Numbered from the stretch's first letter, positions 1 through 8,807 are shown. The stretch is 64,000 nucleotides of DNA from Lunatimonas salinarum (GCF_017811155.1 NZ_JACVCV010000007.1:235392-299391); one strand, 5' to 3'. The notes: a model not told the origin generated them from the letters alone. A program made the numbers and translations.

Positions 1-2
1 CA

Positions 3-671
3 TTTTACTTGGCCGCACTTCCATCCACCGTGTCTTCTTCTGTCGTCATGGTATCTATAGCCAAGGGGAATTTACCCGCCGCAATTTTCAACGCCAGTGC
101 TTCCAGCATCTTGGGTATTTTTATCACACCAATTTGGATGAGCCTCTTTATGAGTAGTGCCCATGGTGAGTATGAATTGTCTGGTACCATTTCCAAGTTG
201 GTCATTCAGATTCTAATCCCAGTGGCCGTGGGTTTTTCCTTGCACAAGTACTTGGGGGCCTTTGTGGCTTCACAGCAGAAGTGGCTTAAAAATTTCGATC
301 AAACCATCATTTTGCTGATCATCTTCAGTGCGTTTGCCAATTCATTTGCCGAAAGAATGTTTGAGGGACAATCTTTAACCGCACTACTTCTATTGTGTGT
401 ACTGATGTTGGCTTTGTTTTTGGTGATGATGGGGTTAATGTACGGACTTTCCAGCCTTTTCTCATTTTCCTATGCTGACCGGGTAACGGTACTCTTTTGC
501 GGATCGAAAAAATCGCTTGTGCAAGGGGCGGTAATGGGGAAAATTCTATTTCCTGACCCGGTGGTTTTTGGAGTGGTGCTGTTGCCGTTAATGATATATC
601 ATACCCAGCAATTAATCGTGGGCAGTGCGCTGGCAGAACGATTGGGTGCGGAAAAGGGGCTACATGAATGA
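3..671 (+). CDS. Bile acid:sodium symporter-like (SBF-like) transporter, 5' truncated
   Basis: The frame is open from the window edge, so the N-terminus lies outside; the first TTG at 9 is unlikely to be the true start. The visible 220 residues are strongly hydrophobic with about six membrane helices. They match the C-terminal half of the YfeH/SBF-like branch of the bile acid:sodium symporter superfamily, including an FCGSKKSLVQGAVMG loop and a late MIYHTQQLIVGS helix typical of that branch. Members are inner-membrane transporters; the substrate cannot be told from sequence. The 3' end overlaps the convergent downstream gene by 12 bases, leaving no room for a separate terminator. Family call is confident, function is not. 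Confidence 0.85.
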   Translation, partial: FYLAALPSTVSSSVVMVSIAKGNLPAAIFNASASSILGIFITPIWMSLFMSSAHGEYELSGTISKLVIQILIPVAVGFSLHKYLGAFVASQQKWLKNFDQTIILLIIFSAFANSFAERMFEGQSLTALLLLCVLMLALFLVMMGLMYGLSSLFSFSYADRVTVLFCGSKKSLVQGAVMGKILFPDPVVFGVVLLPLMIYHTQQLIVGSALAERLGAEKGLHE

Positions 672-1463
672 GGTGTCTTCCGCAGCTTCCTCGGTCATCT
701 GTTGAGCGGCATCCTCTCCGAGATATCGATCGATCAGTCCATGACCTACATAGAGTAGGGGAGTAAGGGCGATAGCCACCGAAAATTTATAGATGTAGTT
801 GATTATTCCTACCGCGATGATCTGTGCCAACGACCAGTTGCCAAATACGTAAAAAGCAATGCCCAATACAACAAAGGAATCGATGAACTGGGAGACCAAT
901 GTGGAGCCGGTGGCACGGAGCCAGATTTTCTTTGATCCGGTTATTTTTCGCAGTTTTTGAAAGACATACACATCAAGTAATTGTCCGAGTAGAAATGCCA
1001 CCAATGATCCGATGATGATACCCAGACCCTGCCGGAATATCGTGTTAAAGGCATAATCGATATTGAAGGGATTGCCATCGTTGTCCGCAGCATTTACTTC
1101 CAACCAAAAGGGGGCAGGTGGTAGCTTCGTCACGAGTACGATAATCAGAAAAACGTAAAGTATAAAGCCTGCCGTAATAAAGCTTATTTTCCGAACACCC
1201 TTTTTTCCAAAATATTCATTTATAATATCGGTAGTGATGAAAACGATCGGCCAAATGACCGCTCCAGCCGTGAGATTGAAGTCCAACACGTATTCGTCGA
1301 AGAAGCGCCAACCGACGGGAGCAATTCCCAATGTCAACTCTCCCGAAAAGATTTTAACACCAATGATTTCGGCCAGTATGGCGTTTGTCAGGAAAATTCC
1401 CGAGAGGATGATAAAGAGGTTGGTCTTTTTGGTTTGGTAAACCTTATTTTGAGTATTGCTCAT
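660..1463 (-). CDS. yhhQ: YhhQ/VUT-family queuosine precursor transporter
   Basis: A 267-residue inner-membrane protein with about six helices. The segment FDEYVLDFNLTAGAVIWPIV followed by FITTDIINEYFGKKGVRK is the signature of the VUT_1/YhhQ family, whose E. coli member takes up the queuosine precursors preQ0/preQ1 for tRNA modification. The late GSTLVSQFIDSFVVLGIAF helix is also characteristic. The start ATG overlaps the stop of the upstream RNase Z gene (ATGA, 1460-1463), so the two are probably translationally coupled. Together with the STAS gene they form a minus-strand operon. The C-terminus is acidic and extends past the last helix. Substrate assignment follows the family. Confidence 0.88.
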   Translation of the reverse strand: MSNTQNKVYQTKKTNLFIILSGIFLTNAILAEIIGVKIFSGELTLGIAPVGWRFFDEYVLDFNLTAGAVIWPIVFITTDIINEYFGKKGVRKISFITAGFILYVFLIIVLVTKLPPAPFWLEVNAADNDGNPFNIDYAFNTIFRQGLGIIIGSLVAFLLGQLLDVYVFQKLRKITGSKKIWLRATGSTLVSQFIDSFVVLGIAFYVFGNWSLAQIIAVGIINYIYKFSVAIALTPLLYVGHGLIDRYLGEDAAQQMTEEAAEDTSFM

Positions 1464-2377
1464 TTTATCACGTAAGTTTTGCCTTCTTCACTTAGTTGCG
1501 TGGCGTCAAAGATGGCCTTGGCTTCCCAAAGCAACGGATACAGATCGATGTAACGAACCGAATAGTGCCCCAATAACAATTCCTTCGCCGCCGCATAGTT
1601 TGCGATCGTTGCCGCTTCCTCCGTGGTACTGTGAAGGGTGAGTTTGGCACGCTCCTTATCTGATGCCATGAAGGTTGATTCATGGTAAAGCAAATCAACT
1701 CCCTGAATGTAAGGGACTAGCGTGGGGTCAAATACGGTATCGGAACAGAAGGCGTATTTCCGGGGGGGGACAGGCTGATGGGTGTAATCGCGGGCACGGT
1801 ATTTCAATGTGCCATCTGTATGCATCACATCTCCACCCTGCAACAAGCATTGGATTTCTTCCACAGACATACCTGAACCGACGATCTTTTCCTTGATCAA
1901 TTTTTGTTGTCTAGAGATTTCTTCAAACAAAAATCCGGTGCAAGGAATCCGATGTTTTAACGGAAAGCTAAAAACGCGGATATTTCCCGCCACCAGTAAG
2001 AGGTTTTTGCCTTCGGTGGAGGTCTGTGTAAAGTGGAGCGGGAACTTAAGCAGCGTATGAGAATGCTTAAGATGAATCGTGAGAATCTCGTCCAGCCCCT
2101 TGGGACCATAAATCTGCAACGGCGCTGTCCTCCCATTAAGATGAAAAGTGGACAACAGCCCCATCAGGCCTAAATAATGATCGCCGTGGAGGTGTGAAAT
2201 AAAGATATGGTCAATTTTAGAGGATTTTACCCTATGCCGCTTTAGCTGATGCTGTGTGCCTTCCCCACAATCGACCATAAACTGCCTTTTGCCATAGGTT
2301 ACTATTTGAGAGGTTTGGTTGCGTCCGTGGGCCGGTGCAGCTGAGTTTGACCCTAAAATAGTAACCTGAAATTCCAA
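1460..2377 (-). CDS. rnz: Ribonuclease Z (tRNA 3' endonuclease)
   Basis: A 305-residue metallo-beta-lactamase-fold enzyme, the normal length for the short bacterial RNase Z (ElaC/Rnz). The zinc motif HLHGDHYLGL places H62, H64, D66 and H67. A second ligand region follows at the LKHRIPCTGFLFEE segment, with further ligands at FCSDTVFD and LLYHESTF near the C-terminus. The enzyme removes 3' trailers from tRNA precursors in the cytoplasm. It lies 10 bases after the STAS gene and overlaps the following transporter gene by 4 bases. The co-location with a queuosine-precursor transporter gives a tRNA-maturation flavour to the operon, though this may be coincidence. Confidence 0.93.
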   Translation of the reverse strand: MEFQVTILGSNSAAPAHGRNQTSQIVTYGKRQFMVDCGEGTQHQLKRHRVKSSKIDHIFISHLHGDHYLGLMGLLSTFHLNGRTAPLQIYGPKGLDEILTIHLKHSHTLLKFPLHFTQTSTEGKNLLLVAGNIRVFSFPLKHRIPCTGFLFEEISRQQKLIKEKIVGSGMSVEEIQCLLQGGDVMHTDGTLKYRARDYTHQPVPPRKYAFCSDTVFDPTLVPYIQGVDLLYHESTFMASDKERAKLTLHSTTEEAATIANYAAAKELLLGHYSVRYIDLYPLLWEAKAIFDATQLSEEGKTYVIK

Positions 2378-2387
2378 TGTCGATCGG

Positions 2388-2765
2388 TTAGTCTACTTCT
2401 TCGTCTTCACCATTGTCAATTTCGTGAATAAAGATCGCCTCTGCGGCTGCTTCGGTACTATCCACGACCTTTAATACTTTATCAAGCATGGATATTTTGA
2501 TAAGTTTCAGCACATGCTCCTGAGGCGCGGCGATCACAAAGATACCCCCTTCTTCACCAAATGTTCGGTTTCCCACCAAAAGTGCACTGAGGCCACTGGA
2601 GTCGGTATATTTTACCTGGCTCATATCCAATACCAAGTTTTTATAACCCTCGGCGTTTACTGTAAGCAGCTCGGATTTTAGTTGCGGAGAAATGGCTGTA
2701 TCCAGTTTATCCTCCAATAGGGTGAATATGACGTATTGCTCTTTTTTATCTACCGTATATTTCAT
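2388..2765 (-). CDS. STAS-domain protein (anti-sigma factor antagonist-like)
   Basis: A 125-residue single STAS domain. The YTDSSGLSALLVG stretch carries the DSSGL motif; Ser57 corresponds to the phosphorylated serine of SpoIIAA-type anti-anti-sigma factors. The C-terminus ends in an acidic tail. In Bacteroidota such proteins usually act in partner-switching with an HPK/RsbW-type kinase, but no kinase or phosphatase partner is present here. The gene heads the STAS-rnz-yhhQ operon, with its own TAnnTTTG-type element and a short tandem repeat in the leader. The role is inferred; the domain call is firm. Confidence 0.85.
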   Translation of the reverse strand: MKYTVDKKEQYVIFTLLEDKLDTAISPQLKSELLTVNAEGYKNLVLDMSQVKYTDSSGLSALLVGNRTFGEEGGIFVIAAPQEHVLKLIKISMLDKVLKVVDSTEAAAEAIFIHEIDNGEDEEVD

Positions 2766-2774
2766 TCGTCTATC

Positions 2775-2801
2775 ATTTGCCGTCGGTAATTTGCCGTCGG
2801 T
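2775..2801 (-). repeat. 13-nt tandem direct repeat in the STAS gene leader
   Basis: Two perfect copies of a 13-nt unit (ATTTGCCGTCGGT on the plus strand, 2775-2787 and 2789-2801) lie one base apart, about 10 bases upstream of the STAS start codon. They sit between the -7-like box and the ATG, so they would be in the 5' untranslated region. Confidence 0.7.
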
Positions 2802-2808
2802 TGTTTTT

Positions 2809-2816
2809 CAAAGGTA
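2809..2816 (-). promoter_or_regulatory. Candidate -7 element (TAnnTTTG) for the STAS-rnz-yhhQ operon
   Basis: On the minus strand the sequence reads TACCTTTG, an exact match to the Bacteroidota -7 consensus TAnnTTTG, 43 bases upstream of the STAS start. No clear -33 TTG was found at the expected spacing, so the call rests on one box. Confidence 0.45.
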
Positions 2817-2823
2817 CAAAAAA

Positions 2824-3759
2824 TTAGATATTTGAGATAATGGAATTTTTAATCCGATCCTCCACATCTTCCAGATTCTGTTTAACAAACTTTTTCCCGG
2901 TAATGTTTTCGTAAAGCTCGATATAGCGGTCGGAAATATCAGTGATGATTTCATCTGACATTTCGGGTATTTTCTGCCCGTCTAATCCTTGAAAACCATT
3001 GGAGATCAGCCATTGTCTGACGAATTCTTTGGAGAGCTGTTTTTGTGCTTCTCCGCGCTTTTGGCGCTCCTGATACCCTTCTGCATAAAAATACCTGGAA
3101 GAGTCTGGTGTGTGGATTTCGTCGATCAGCAGAATCTGACCTCCTCGTTTTCCAAACTCGTATTTGGTATCTACCAATATCAATCCCTTTTCGTTTGCCA
3201 TTTTACTGCCTTCGGCAAAAAGGGCCTGGGTATACACTTCAAGTTGTTCGTAGTCCCCCGGCGAAACGATGCCTTTTGCCAAGATATCCGCTTTGGAGAT
3301 GTCCTCGTCATGTCCTTCGTCCGCTTTGGTCGTTGGCGTAATGATGGGGAAAGGGAGGGGATCGTTTTCATTCAATCCCTCGGGCAGGGTCACGCCGCAC
3401 AGTTCCCTTTTGCCTGACCGATAGGTGCGCCATGCGTGTCCTGCCAGATAACCCCGAATTACCATTTCCACCTTGAAGGGCTCACAGCGATGCCCAATTG
3501 TGACGTTCGGGTCGGGAGAACTCAATACCCAATTGGGAACCACTTTTTTGGTTGCATCTAAAAAATGATAGGCAATTTGGTTAAGCACCTGCCCCTTATA
3601 AGGGATAGGCTTGGGCAGTACTACGTCAAAGGCTGAAATCCGATCAGACGCTACTACCGCCAGTTTATCGGGGAAAATATATACATCCCTGACCTTCCCT
3701 CTGTAAAAGCCAACTTGTCCGGAAAAGTTAAAGTTGGTTTCTCTGATGCCTTTACTCAT
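2824..3759 (-). CDS. purC: Phosphoribosylaminoimidazole-succinocarboxamide synthase
   Basis: A 311-residue SAICAR synthetase of purine biosynthesis: CAIR + aspartate + ATP to SAICAR. The N-terminus carries GKVRDVY and [14 protein letters not shown], and the central region [20 protein letters not shown], all hallmarks of the family. The glycine-rich ATP-binding and C-terminal [14 protein letters not shown] segments are also present. Length fits the longer (about 300-residue) type. It is monocistronic or loosely linked: 64 bases separate it from the preceding repeat-protein gene, and a promoter-like sequence lies in that gap. Confidence 0.96.
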   Translation of the reverse strand: MSKGIRETNFNFSGQVGFYRGKVRDVYIFPDKLAVVASDRISAFDVVLPKPIPYKGQVLNQIAYHFLDATKKVVPNWVLSSPDPNVTIGHRCEPFKVEMVIRGYLAGHAWRTYRSGKRELCGVTLPEGLNENDPLPFPIITPTTKADEGHDEDISKADILAKGIVSPGDYEQLEVYTQALFAEGSKMANEKGLILVDTKYEFGKRGGQILLIDEIHTPDSSRYFYAEGYQERQKRGEAQKQLSKEFVRQWLISNGFQGLDGQKIPEMSDEIITDISDRYIELYENITGKKFVKQNLEDVEDRIKNSIISNI

Positions 3760-3779
3760 AGTTTTTCAAATAAGTTTGA

Positions 3780-3813
3780 CAAAAATAGATACTACACTAC
3801 GTTATATTGTCAA
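3780..3813 (-). promoter_or_regulatory. Candidate promoter for purC
   Basis: Read on the minus strand, TTGACA (3813-3808) is followed by TATTTTTG (3787-3780), which matches the Bacteroidota -7 consensus TAnnTTTG, 21 bases before the purC ATG. The spacing between TTG and TAnnTTTG is about 23 bases, slightly longer than usual. Confidence 0.45.
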
Positions 3814-3823
3814 GGTTTTGGAA

Positions 3824-4981
3824 TTAATTGTGGATTTTTTCCTTCGTTTTACGCCCTCTTAGGTAGTTTCTTTCTATTTGTAACTCGCCATCCGCCGAAA
3901 AGCGTACATATTTTCCATGTAGCTCTCCGTTGTTATAAGGTATTCGCTCTTCAATCTGCCCATTTGGGTAGTAATTCACCGTTTCGCCATGGAGTGACCC
4001 GTCTAGGTAGGGCGCTTCTTGGATTATGTTACCTGATTCATCAAATGACTCGGAGAGCTGTAGGACCCCTTTATTGGAATGGTGGAGAATTCGAGAAACC
4101 TGTCCATTTGCATGGTAAGCAATGACCTGACCGCGGGGACGGCCGCTTTTGAAATGGGCTTCTTCTTCCAAGCTGCCGTCTTCCCAATAGGTTAAAAATG
4201 TACCTTCTGGGAGCCCTTTTTTATACGTGCCGGTTTTTTCAATTCTTCCGTCCGGATAGTAGCTTTGAGATATGCCATCCTTGACTCCTTTGCGGAAGTG
4301 GATTTCCGATGACCGTTTTCCGTTTGAATAATAGGTGATCTGGGGGCCTGTTTGCAACCCAAAGCTATATGAATTCCTTTCCGTGAGGGTTCCGTTTTCG
4401 TTAAATATCAATTGCGTTCCATGGAGTTTTCCTGCCAGGTAATGGGATCTTTCCGCCACATTCCCATTAGGATGGAATGATTCGAACCCTCCGTGGGGTA
4501 AATTTTCCCGAAAAAAGGCCTTATTTTTTACAGTACCGTCTTCATAATAGCTAGTGCTTAGGCCAGTCAGTTGGTCTGCTGTGAAGGAGGCCTGCTGCGC
4601 CAAAGCACCGCTTTTATAAAAGGATAGGGCTTCCCCTGTCCGTAGGTTGCGCTCATAAGTCACCAACCGGAGGGTGTCGGTCGTGCCAGGGAAAAAATGT
4701 ACAAAAGCCCCCTGTTTCTTTCCGCTTTCGAGCCATCCTTTTTGGATCAGTTCCCCTTGTTCATCATAAAATAAATACTGCCCGTGAGGAAGGCCGTTTT
4801 CTAAAAAATAGGCCTCTTTTACGAGGGTTTCCGCTTCATCGTAGTAGGTAAAGGCTTGGTCTTGTCCAATTACGGTCGAAGTTGGTAGTAGCATTGCCGC
4901 TATGAAAAAAAAGGCAAGTGCACAGAGATTATTTCTACCGCCGAGTAATTTGATAAACCAAGGATAATTCATTGGGCGCAT
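3824..4981 (-). CDS. Exported MORN-like (YwqK-type) repeat protein
   Basis: A 385-residue protein with an N-terminal hydrophobic segment (about residues 18-38, ending TSTVIGQ) that looks like a signal peptide. After it come about a dozen repeats of roughly 23 residues with the pattern G-x-x-x-x-Y-Y-x-x-G, for example YYPDGRIEKTGTYKKG and YYPNGQIEERIPYNNG. This is the YwqK/MORN_2 type of repeat, often annotated toxin-antitoxin YwqK antitoxin although no toxin is present. It is probably a periplasmic or surface beta-repeat protein of unknown role. It follows the thiolase gene by 9 bases, so the two may be co-transcribed. A second ATG nine bases downstream could be the true start. Confidence 0.8.
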   Translation of the reverse strand: MRPMNYPWFIKLLGGRNNLCALAFFFIAAMLLPTSTVIGQDQAFTYYDEAETLVKEAYFLENGLPHGQYLFYDEQGELIQKGWLESGKKQGAFVHFFPGTTDTLRLVTYERNLRTGEALSFYKSGALAQQASFTADQLTGLSTSYYEDGTVKNKAFFRENLPHGGFESFHPNGNVAERSHYLAGKLHGTQLIFNENGTLTERNSYSFGLQTGPQITYYSNGKRSSEIHFRKGVKDGISQSYYPDGRIEKTGTYKKGLPEGTFLTYWEDGSLEEEAHFKSGRPRGQVIAYHANGQVSRILHHSNKGVLQLSESFDESGNIIQEAPYLDGSLHGETVNYYPNGQIEERIPYNNGELHGKYVRFSADGELQIERNYLRGRKTKEKIHN

Positions 4982-4990
4982 GGCACTAGG

Positions 4991-6178
4991 TTAGGATTCA
5001 AAACGCTCAATTACCAGCGCAGAGGCACCTCCGCCGCCATTGCAAATGCCTGCAACGCCGATAAAGGCCTTTTTGTGTTGCAATATATTGGCAAGTGTGC
5101 ATACGATGCGGGCACCGGAACATCCAAGGGGGTGACCTAAGGCAATTGCTCCCCCAAAAATATTTAGCCGATCCAATGGAATATTCAACAACCGTTGATT
5201 GGCAATGGCTACCGCGGCAAAGGCCTCATTGATCTCGTAATAATCTACTTCCTCGGCGGATAGGCCAGCGTTTTTTAATGCTTTTGGAATGGCTAGCGCG
5301 GGAGCAGTCGTAAACCATAACGGGTCTTGCGCGGCGTCGGCAAACCCCCGAATTTTTGCAATTGGGGTAATGCCCCATTCCGATATTTTTTTTGCACTTA
5401 TCAGGACCAATGCTGCTGCGCCATCGCTTAGGGTGGAGGCGTTTGCCGCAGTGACTGTGCCATTATCCTTATTGAAGACGGGCCGGAGCGAGCGAATTTT
5501 ATCTAGCCTTATATTGCGATACGCTTCATCCGCTGTGATTAGCGTGGTTGATCCCTTTGGGTTGGCAATTTCAGTCGGTACTACTTCGCTACGAAAGTGG
5601 CCTTCGTTCCATGCCTTGGAAGCCCGCTGATAGGATAGGATCGCATAATCGTCTTGCTCGTCTCGGGAGATTTTCATCTCAGTTGCGGTATGGTCTGCGC
5701 AGTTGCCCATCGGAAATGCATGGTACGCTTCCAAGAGCCCATCTTTAACTAAGCCGTCGACCAACTCGCCATTCCCAAATTTATATCCAAACCGTGCGTT
5801 AGGTACGTAAAAGGGGACGTTGCTCATGCTTTCCATCCCTCCGGCTATGACTACGTCGTTCATACCGGCCATAATTGATTGTGCGCCAAGCATGATGGCT
5901 TTCATACCGGATGCGCATACTTTATGGATAGTCGTGCAAGGGACGCTAGGCCCTATCCCTGCTCCTAGTGCTGCCTGCCTTGCAGGTGCCTGGCCCAGAT
6001 TAGCAGATAGCACATTGCCCATGAGCACTTCGTCCACCTTATCCACAGATAGCGTGGCTTTGTCCAATGCGCCCCGAATCGCCACGTTACCCAATTCAAC
6101 AGCACTGAGCGAAGAAAGACTTCCTCCAAAGCTTCCCAGTGCAGTCCTTGCGAGCGATGCGATATATACTTCTTCCAT
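4991..6178 (-). CDS. Acetyl-CoA C-acetyltransferase (thiolase)
   Basis: A 395-residue thiolase of standard length. The nucleophilic Cys88 lies in KVCASGMKAIMLGAQ; the second active-site region GGAIALGHPLGCSGAR supplies the His, and the C-terminal GICNGGGGASALVIE the second Cys. It condenses two acetyl-CoA (biosynthetic type) or cleaves 3-ketoacyl-CoA in the cytoplasm. Sequence alone does not settle which; short N-terminal ARTALGSFGGSL suggests the acetoacetyl-CoA type. Downstream, 9 bases away, is the MORN-like repeat gene. Upstream is a 139-base gap with two palindromes that separates it from the Bat cluster. Confidence 0.93.
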   Translation of the reverse strand: MEEVYIASLARTALGSFGGSLSSLSAVELGNVAIRGALDKATLSVDKVDEVLMGNVLSANLGQAPARQAALGAGIGPSVPCTTIHKVCASGMKAIMLGAQSIMAGMNDVVIAGGMESMSNVPFYVPNARFGYKFGNGELVDGLVKDGLLEAYHAFPMGNCADHTATEMKISRDEQDDYAILSYQRASKAWNEGHFRSEVVPTEIANPKGSTTLITADEAYRNIRLDKIRSLRPVFNKDNGTVTAANASTLSDGAAALVLISAKKISEWGITPIAKIRGFADAAQDPLWFTTAPALAIPKALKNAGLSAEEVDYYEINEAFAAVAIANQRLLNIPLDRLNIFGGAIALGHPLGCSGARIVCTLANILQHKKAFIGVAGICNGGGGASALVIERFES

Positions 6179-6214
6179 GTGTTTATAATTGTTATTCAGC
6201 GGTCACATGGAATC

Positions 6215-6263
6215 CCTGCCTAACGGCAGGCAGGTCGCATGTTTGCCCGGATAGCTATCGGGG
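6215..6263. repeat. Two adjacent intergenic palindromes
   Basis: CCTGCC-TAAC-GGCAGG (6215-6230) forms a perfect 6-bp hairpin. CCCGGATAGCTATCGGGG (6246-6263) is self-complementary except for one pair of positions. Both lie between the thiolase and Bat genes. Similar palindromes are common between genes in Bacteroidota, so they may be copies of a dispersed repeat, or act as a terminator or mRNA end for the Bat operon. Confidence 0.55.
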
Positions 6264-6317
6264 CATCCCAGCGTGTGACAGTAGGTCATGCTCGATTTCA
6301 TGTAAATGGGATTTGGT

Positions 6318-6938
6318 TTACCAGTCGGGTAATCCCCGTTGCGGTCGCTGTGTAGGCTTTCGGCGATTTTGCTGAATATATTGCAGCTCGTTACTGTTCA
6401 TTGCGTCCAGAATCTGTGCTGCCTGCTCGGGGGAAATGTTCATTTGCTCCAAGCGCTGTCGGAGTTCTTCCAGTTGTTTTTCCCGTTCACTCAGATCACT
6501 TTCCATGCTACTGGGATCTTCGGTGGGTTCCTCTTGGGTTGATTTTTCACCCTGCTGTTCCTCCATTTCGTCAGAATCTTCGGCACCATCCTCTGAGGTT
6601 TGCTCTTCACCCTCTCCATCTTTTTTTTCCTGGCTTTCCTGTTCTTGATTTTCCTGATTTTCCTGATCCTCTTGCTCTTGGTTTTGCTGTTGGTCTTTTT
6701 TCTGCTGATCTTCTTGATCCTTTTGAAGTTTTTCCAGCAGCGCGTTCAATTTCCGGTCATTGGGGTATTTCTGAAGACCTTCCGCCAGAATCTGTCCCGT
6801 GCCGGGCAAATCCTCGTTTACGTATTGCTTCGCAGCCCGATTAAAGTAATCTGCTTCTGTTTGGGCACTCCCCTGCAGGGTAAATCCACCTACGAGTATC
6901 ACCGTCCCAACTAGTAGTTTACTGATTATCGATTTCAT
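6318..6938 (-). CDS. Bat-operon TPR protein with acidic glutamine-rich tail (BatC-like)
   Basis: A 206-residue exported protein. Signal peptide MKSIISKLLVGTVILVGGF ends near GSAQ. One TPR-like helix pair follows at about 25-70 (YFNRAAKQYVNEDLPGTGQ). Residues about 70-150 are a low-complexity Gln/Glu/Asp/Lys run, and the C-terminus is basic, ending GLPDW. This resembles BatC-type proteins of the Bacteroides aerotolerance operon, thought to act in the envelope with the VWA proteins BatA and BatB. It overlaps the preceding TPR gene by 20 bases, so the two are co-translated. The low-complexity region gives several spurious long frames on the other strand. Confidence 0.7.
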   Translation of the reverse strand: MKSIISKLLVGTVILVGGFTLQGSAQTEADYFNRAAKQYVNEDLPGTGQILAEGLQKYPNDRKLNALLEKLQKDQEDQQKKDQQQNQEQEDQENQENQEQESQEKKDGEGEEQTSEDGAEDSDEMEEQQGEKSTQEEPTEDPSSMESDLSEREKQLEELRQRLEQMNISPEQAAQILDAMNSNELQYIQQNRRKPTQRPQRGLPDW

Positions 6939-7581
6939 TGATATCGTTTAGGTTGTTCATATAGCCCTCGTAATACCTGACTGTTTCGTCAATCTCCAAG
7001 GCTTTTTGCATTGTTTCCAAGGCCTCCTTAAATCGAAACTGATCCAAAAAGGCATCTGCTTGTGCCTTCATTCGTTTGGCGTAATTGGAAGGCTCTAATT
7101 TTTCTTCTTCTTCCTGGTCTTGCTGCTCTTTTTCTTCCTCCTCGTTTTCTTCCAGCCACCGGCTCAGCAGCTCAAAGTTGTAACGAGCGACTTCGTTATC
7201 GGGGTTTTTCAGAAGAGCTGTTTTGAAGTAGGCAAGGGCTTCCTTGTAGTTACTCTCTCGCCCCTCCAGTACGCCTGCTTGGTTTGCACCCAAGGAAGCA
7301 ATCTGTAACTGTTGAGATCCGGAGATCTCGGAGTAGGTTTTTAGCGCTTCTTCTTCCTGCCCATTGTTCTGATAGCTCAGTGCAAGGTTAAATTTTACCT
7401 GCGGATCTGTGATTTGCTGGTCGCTGATCAACGCCAAATGCCGACGAACAGATTCTTCGAAGTCTGTTGACATATAAGCTGCCTCGGCCTCGTCCAGCGC
7501 ATGATTACGTTCCCTGATTTTATTCCAGGATGCGGGGATTAGTAGTAGTATAGCCAGCAGAATTGGTATCACTAAGTTCAT
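6919..7581 (-). CDS. Bat-operon TPR membrane protein
   Basis: A 220-residue protein beginning with one hydrophobic helix (MNLVIPILLAILLLIPASW) that is either a signal anchor or signal peptide. TPR-type helical repeats follow, with FNLALSYQNNGQEEEALKTY and EALAYFKTALLKNPDNEVARYNFEL clearly TPR-like. A short acidic linker of E, D and Q separates an N-terminal and a C-terminal repeat block. It lies 16 bases after the VWA gene and overlaps the next TPR gene by 20 bases, consistent with a Bat operon. Acts at the periplasmic face of the inner membrane by family analogy. Confidence 0.72.
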   Translation of the reverse strand: MNLVIPILLAILLLIPASWNKIRERNHALDEAEAAYMSTDFEESVRRHLALISDQQITDPQVKFNLALSYQNNGQEEEALKTYSEISGSQQLQIASLGANQAGVLEGRESNYKEALAYFKTALLKNPDNEVARYNFELLSRWLEENEEEEKEQQDQEEEEKLEPSNYAKRMKAQADAFLDQFRFKEALETMQKALEIDETVRYYEGYMNNLNDINEIDNQ

Positions 7582-7597
7582 GGGGTCAACAGTTGGG

Positions 7598-8563
7598 TCA
7601 GATCGAAATGGTTCGCAGTGGGAGCATCAAATCTATCAAGGCCAAAACCAGTGCAGCCGCGAGAAAATAGAAGTACTTGTTGGCGGAGGCTTCTACCATC
7701 CGGCTTGCCATCACCGTACCTTCCAGTCGTTCCACGGCATTGATGAGTTGTGGGATGTCTACTGATACGTCACTGATTTCGAAGTAAGCACCGTCGGTAC
7801 GGGTAGCGATAGTCTTTAGATTGGTAGCGTCCAGCCGCGTAATGGCCGGGCGGTTCACTTGGGGATCCATCACCACACTGTTTCCTCTTGGAATGGTAGC
7901 GCCTTCTTCGGTGCCCACACCCAGGCTGAATACCCGAATACCCTGCTCAGCCAGTTTTTCCAACACGGGAGGCAGGTTTTCGCCAAAATCCTCCCCGTCG
8001 CTGATCAGGATGATGGCCTTGGAGGTGTTTTCCTGATCATTTTCATTTTGGAATTTTTGGTAAGCCATGTTTAAAGGTGATGCGACATCCGTTCCATAAT
8101 TAGGCACCAAGTTCGTGTTTAGACCGTCCAAATGGAGCTGAATAACGTTTTGATCAAAGGTTAGAGGGCATTGGATAAAGGCCTCTGACGAAAATATGAT
8201 AATACCTATCCGATCTGAACTAAAGTTTTTAACCAAATTTTTCATCTCAAACTTTACCCTCTGAAGCCGGCTGGGATTGATGTCTTGGGCATTCATGGAC
8301 TGGGAGAGGTCTATGGCTAAAAAGATGTCTTTTCCTTCTTGCTTGATTTCTTTCAACGAGCTTCCTATCGAAGGTCCCGCCAATGCAATCAAAAACAACG
8401 CAAAATAAAGGGTTCTAAGCACGCATTTCCAGACTAAACTGCGCTTTTTTACTTGCAAGCGCTGATTGATGCGCCAGAACCGATAGAGGTAGATCCCGTA
8501 TAGCAGCGAGAATAAACCGATTAGTAAGATAGAAAGTCCAGTACTAGGATATGCCCAAATCAT
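7598..8563 (-). CDS. VWA-domain membrane protein (BatB-like)
   Basis: A 321-residue protein with an N-terminal pair of helices (about 9-28 and 48-65), a VWA domain (about 78-280) and a C-terminal helix (about 295-315). The MIDAS motif D85-L-S87-Q-S89 is intact, with the downstream TD in NYGTDVASPLNMA and the ISDGED segment. This arrangement, helix-helix-VWA-helix, is that of BatA/BatB of the Bacteroides aerotolerance cluster. Because TPR genes follow directly, it is closest to the BatB position; no BatA, BatD or MoxR ATPase lies upstream, where a divergent receptor gene begins. The operon is therefore partial or reduced. Confidence 0.85.
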   Translation of the reverse strand: MIWAYPSTGLSILLIGLFSLLYGIYLYRFWRINQRLQVKKRSLVWKCVLRTLYFALFLIALAGPSIGSSLKEIKQEGKDIFLAIDLSQSMNAQDINPSRLQRVKFEMKNLVKNFSSDRIGIIIFSSEAFIQCPLTFDQNVIQLHLDGLNTNLVPNYGTDVASPLNMAYQKFQNENDQENTSKAIILISDGEDFGENLPPVLEKLAEQGIRVFSLGVGTEEGATIPRGNSVVMDPQVNRPAITRLDATNLKTIATRTDGAYFEISDVSVDIPQLINAVERLEGTVMASRMVEASANKYFYFLAAALVLALIDLMLPLRTISI

Positions 8564-8807
8564 GCCCTGAAATTACATATTTATATGTAAAACGAAAGTT
8601 GCGCGTGTTAATTATTCCAAATTCAAAATTACAGGGATAGACCCGATGATGCAATCAATCCGGTCTGACACATTAAAAATAACCTGTTGGCTGAACTTCC
8701 TTTGAATTCTGTCGTTAACATTTCGGTTATTCCAATTAAGCCAACAAGTATTTGTGGAAGCAGGCCTTTTTTGCCCGCTTTGATGGACAGAATTTAGCTA
8801 CTGATTA

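Noticed and set aside
3824..4981. Toxin-antitoxin system (YwqK-type antitoxin)
   Set aside because: The repeats match the YwqK label, but the protein is exported and no toxin gene is adjacent.
6401..6914. Several long plus-strand frames with Leu/Phe-rich products
   Set aside because: They are the reverse of the Gln/Glu-rich low-complexity tail of the Bat protein.
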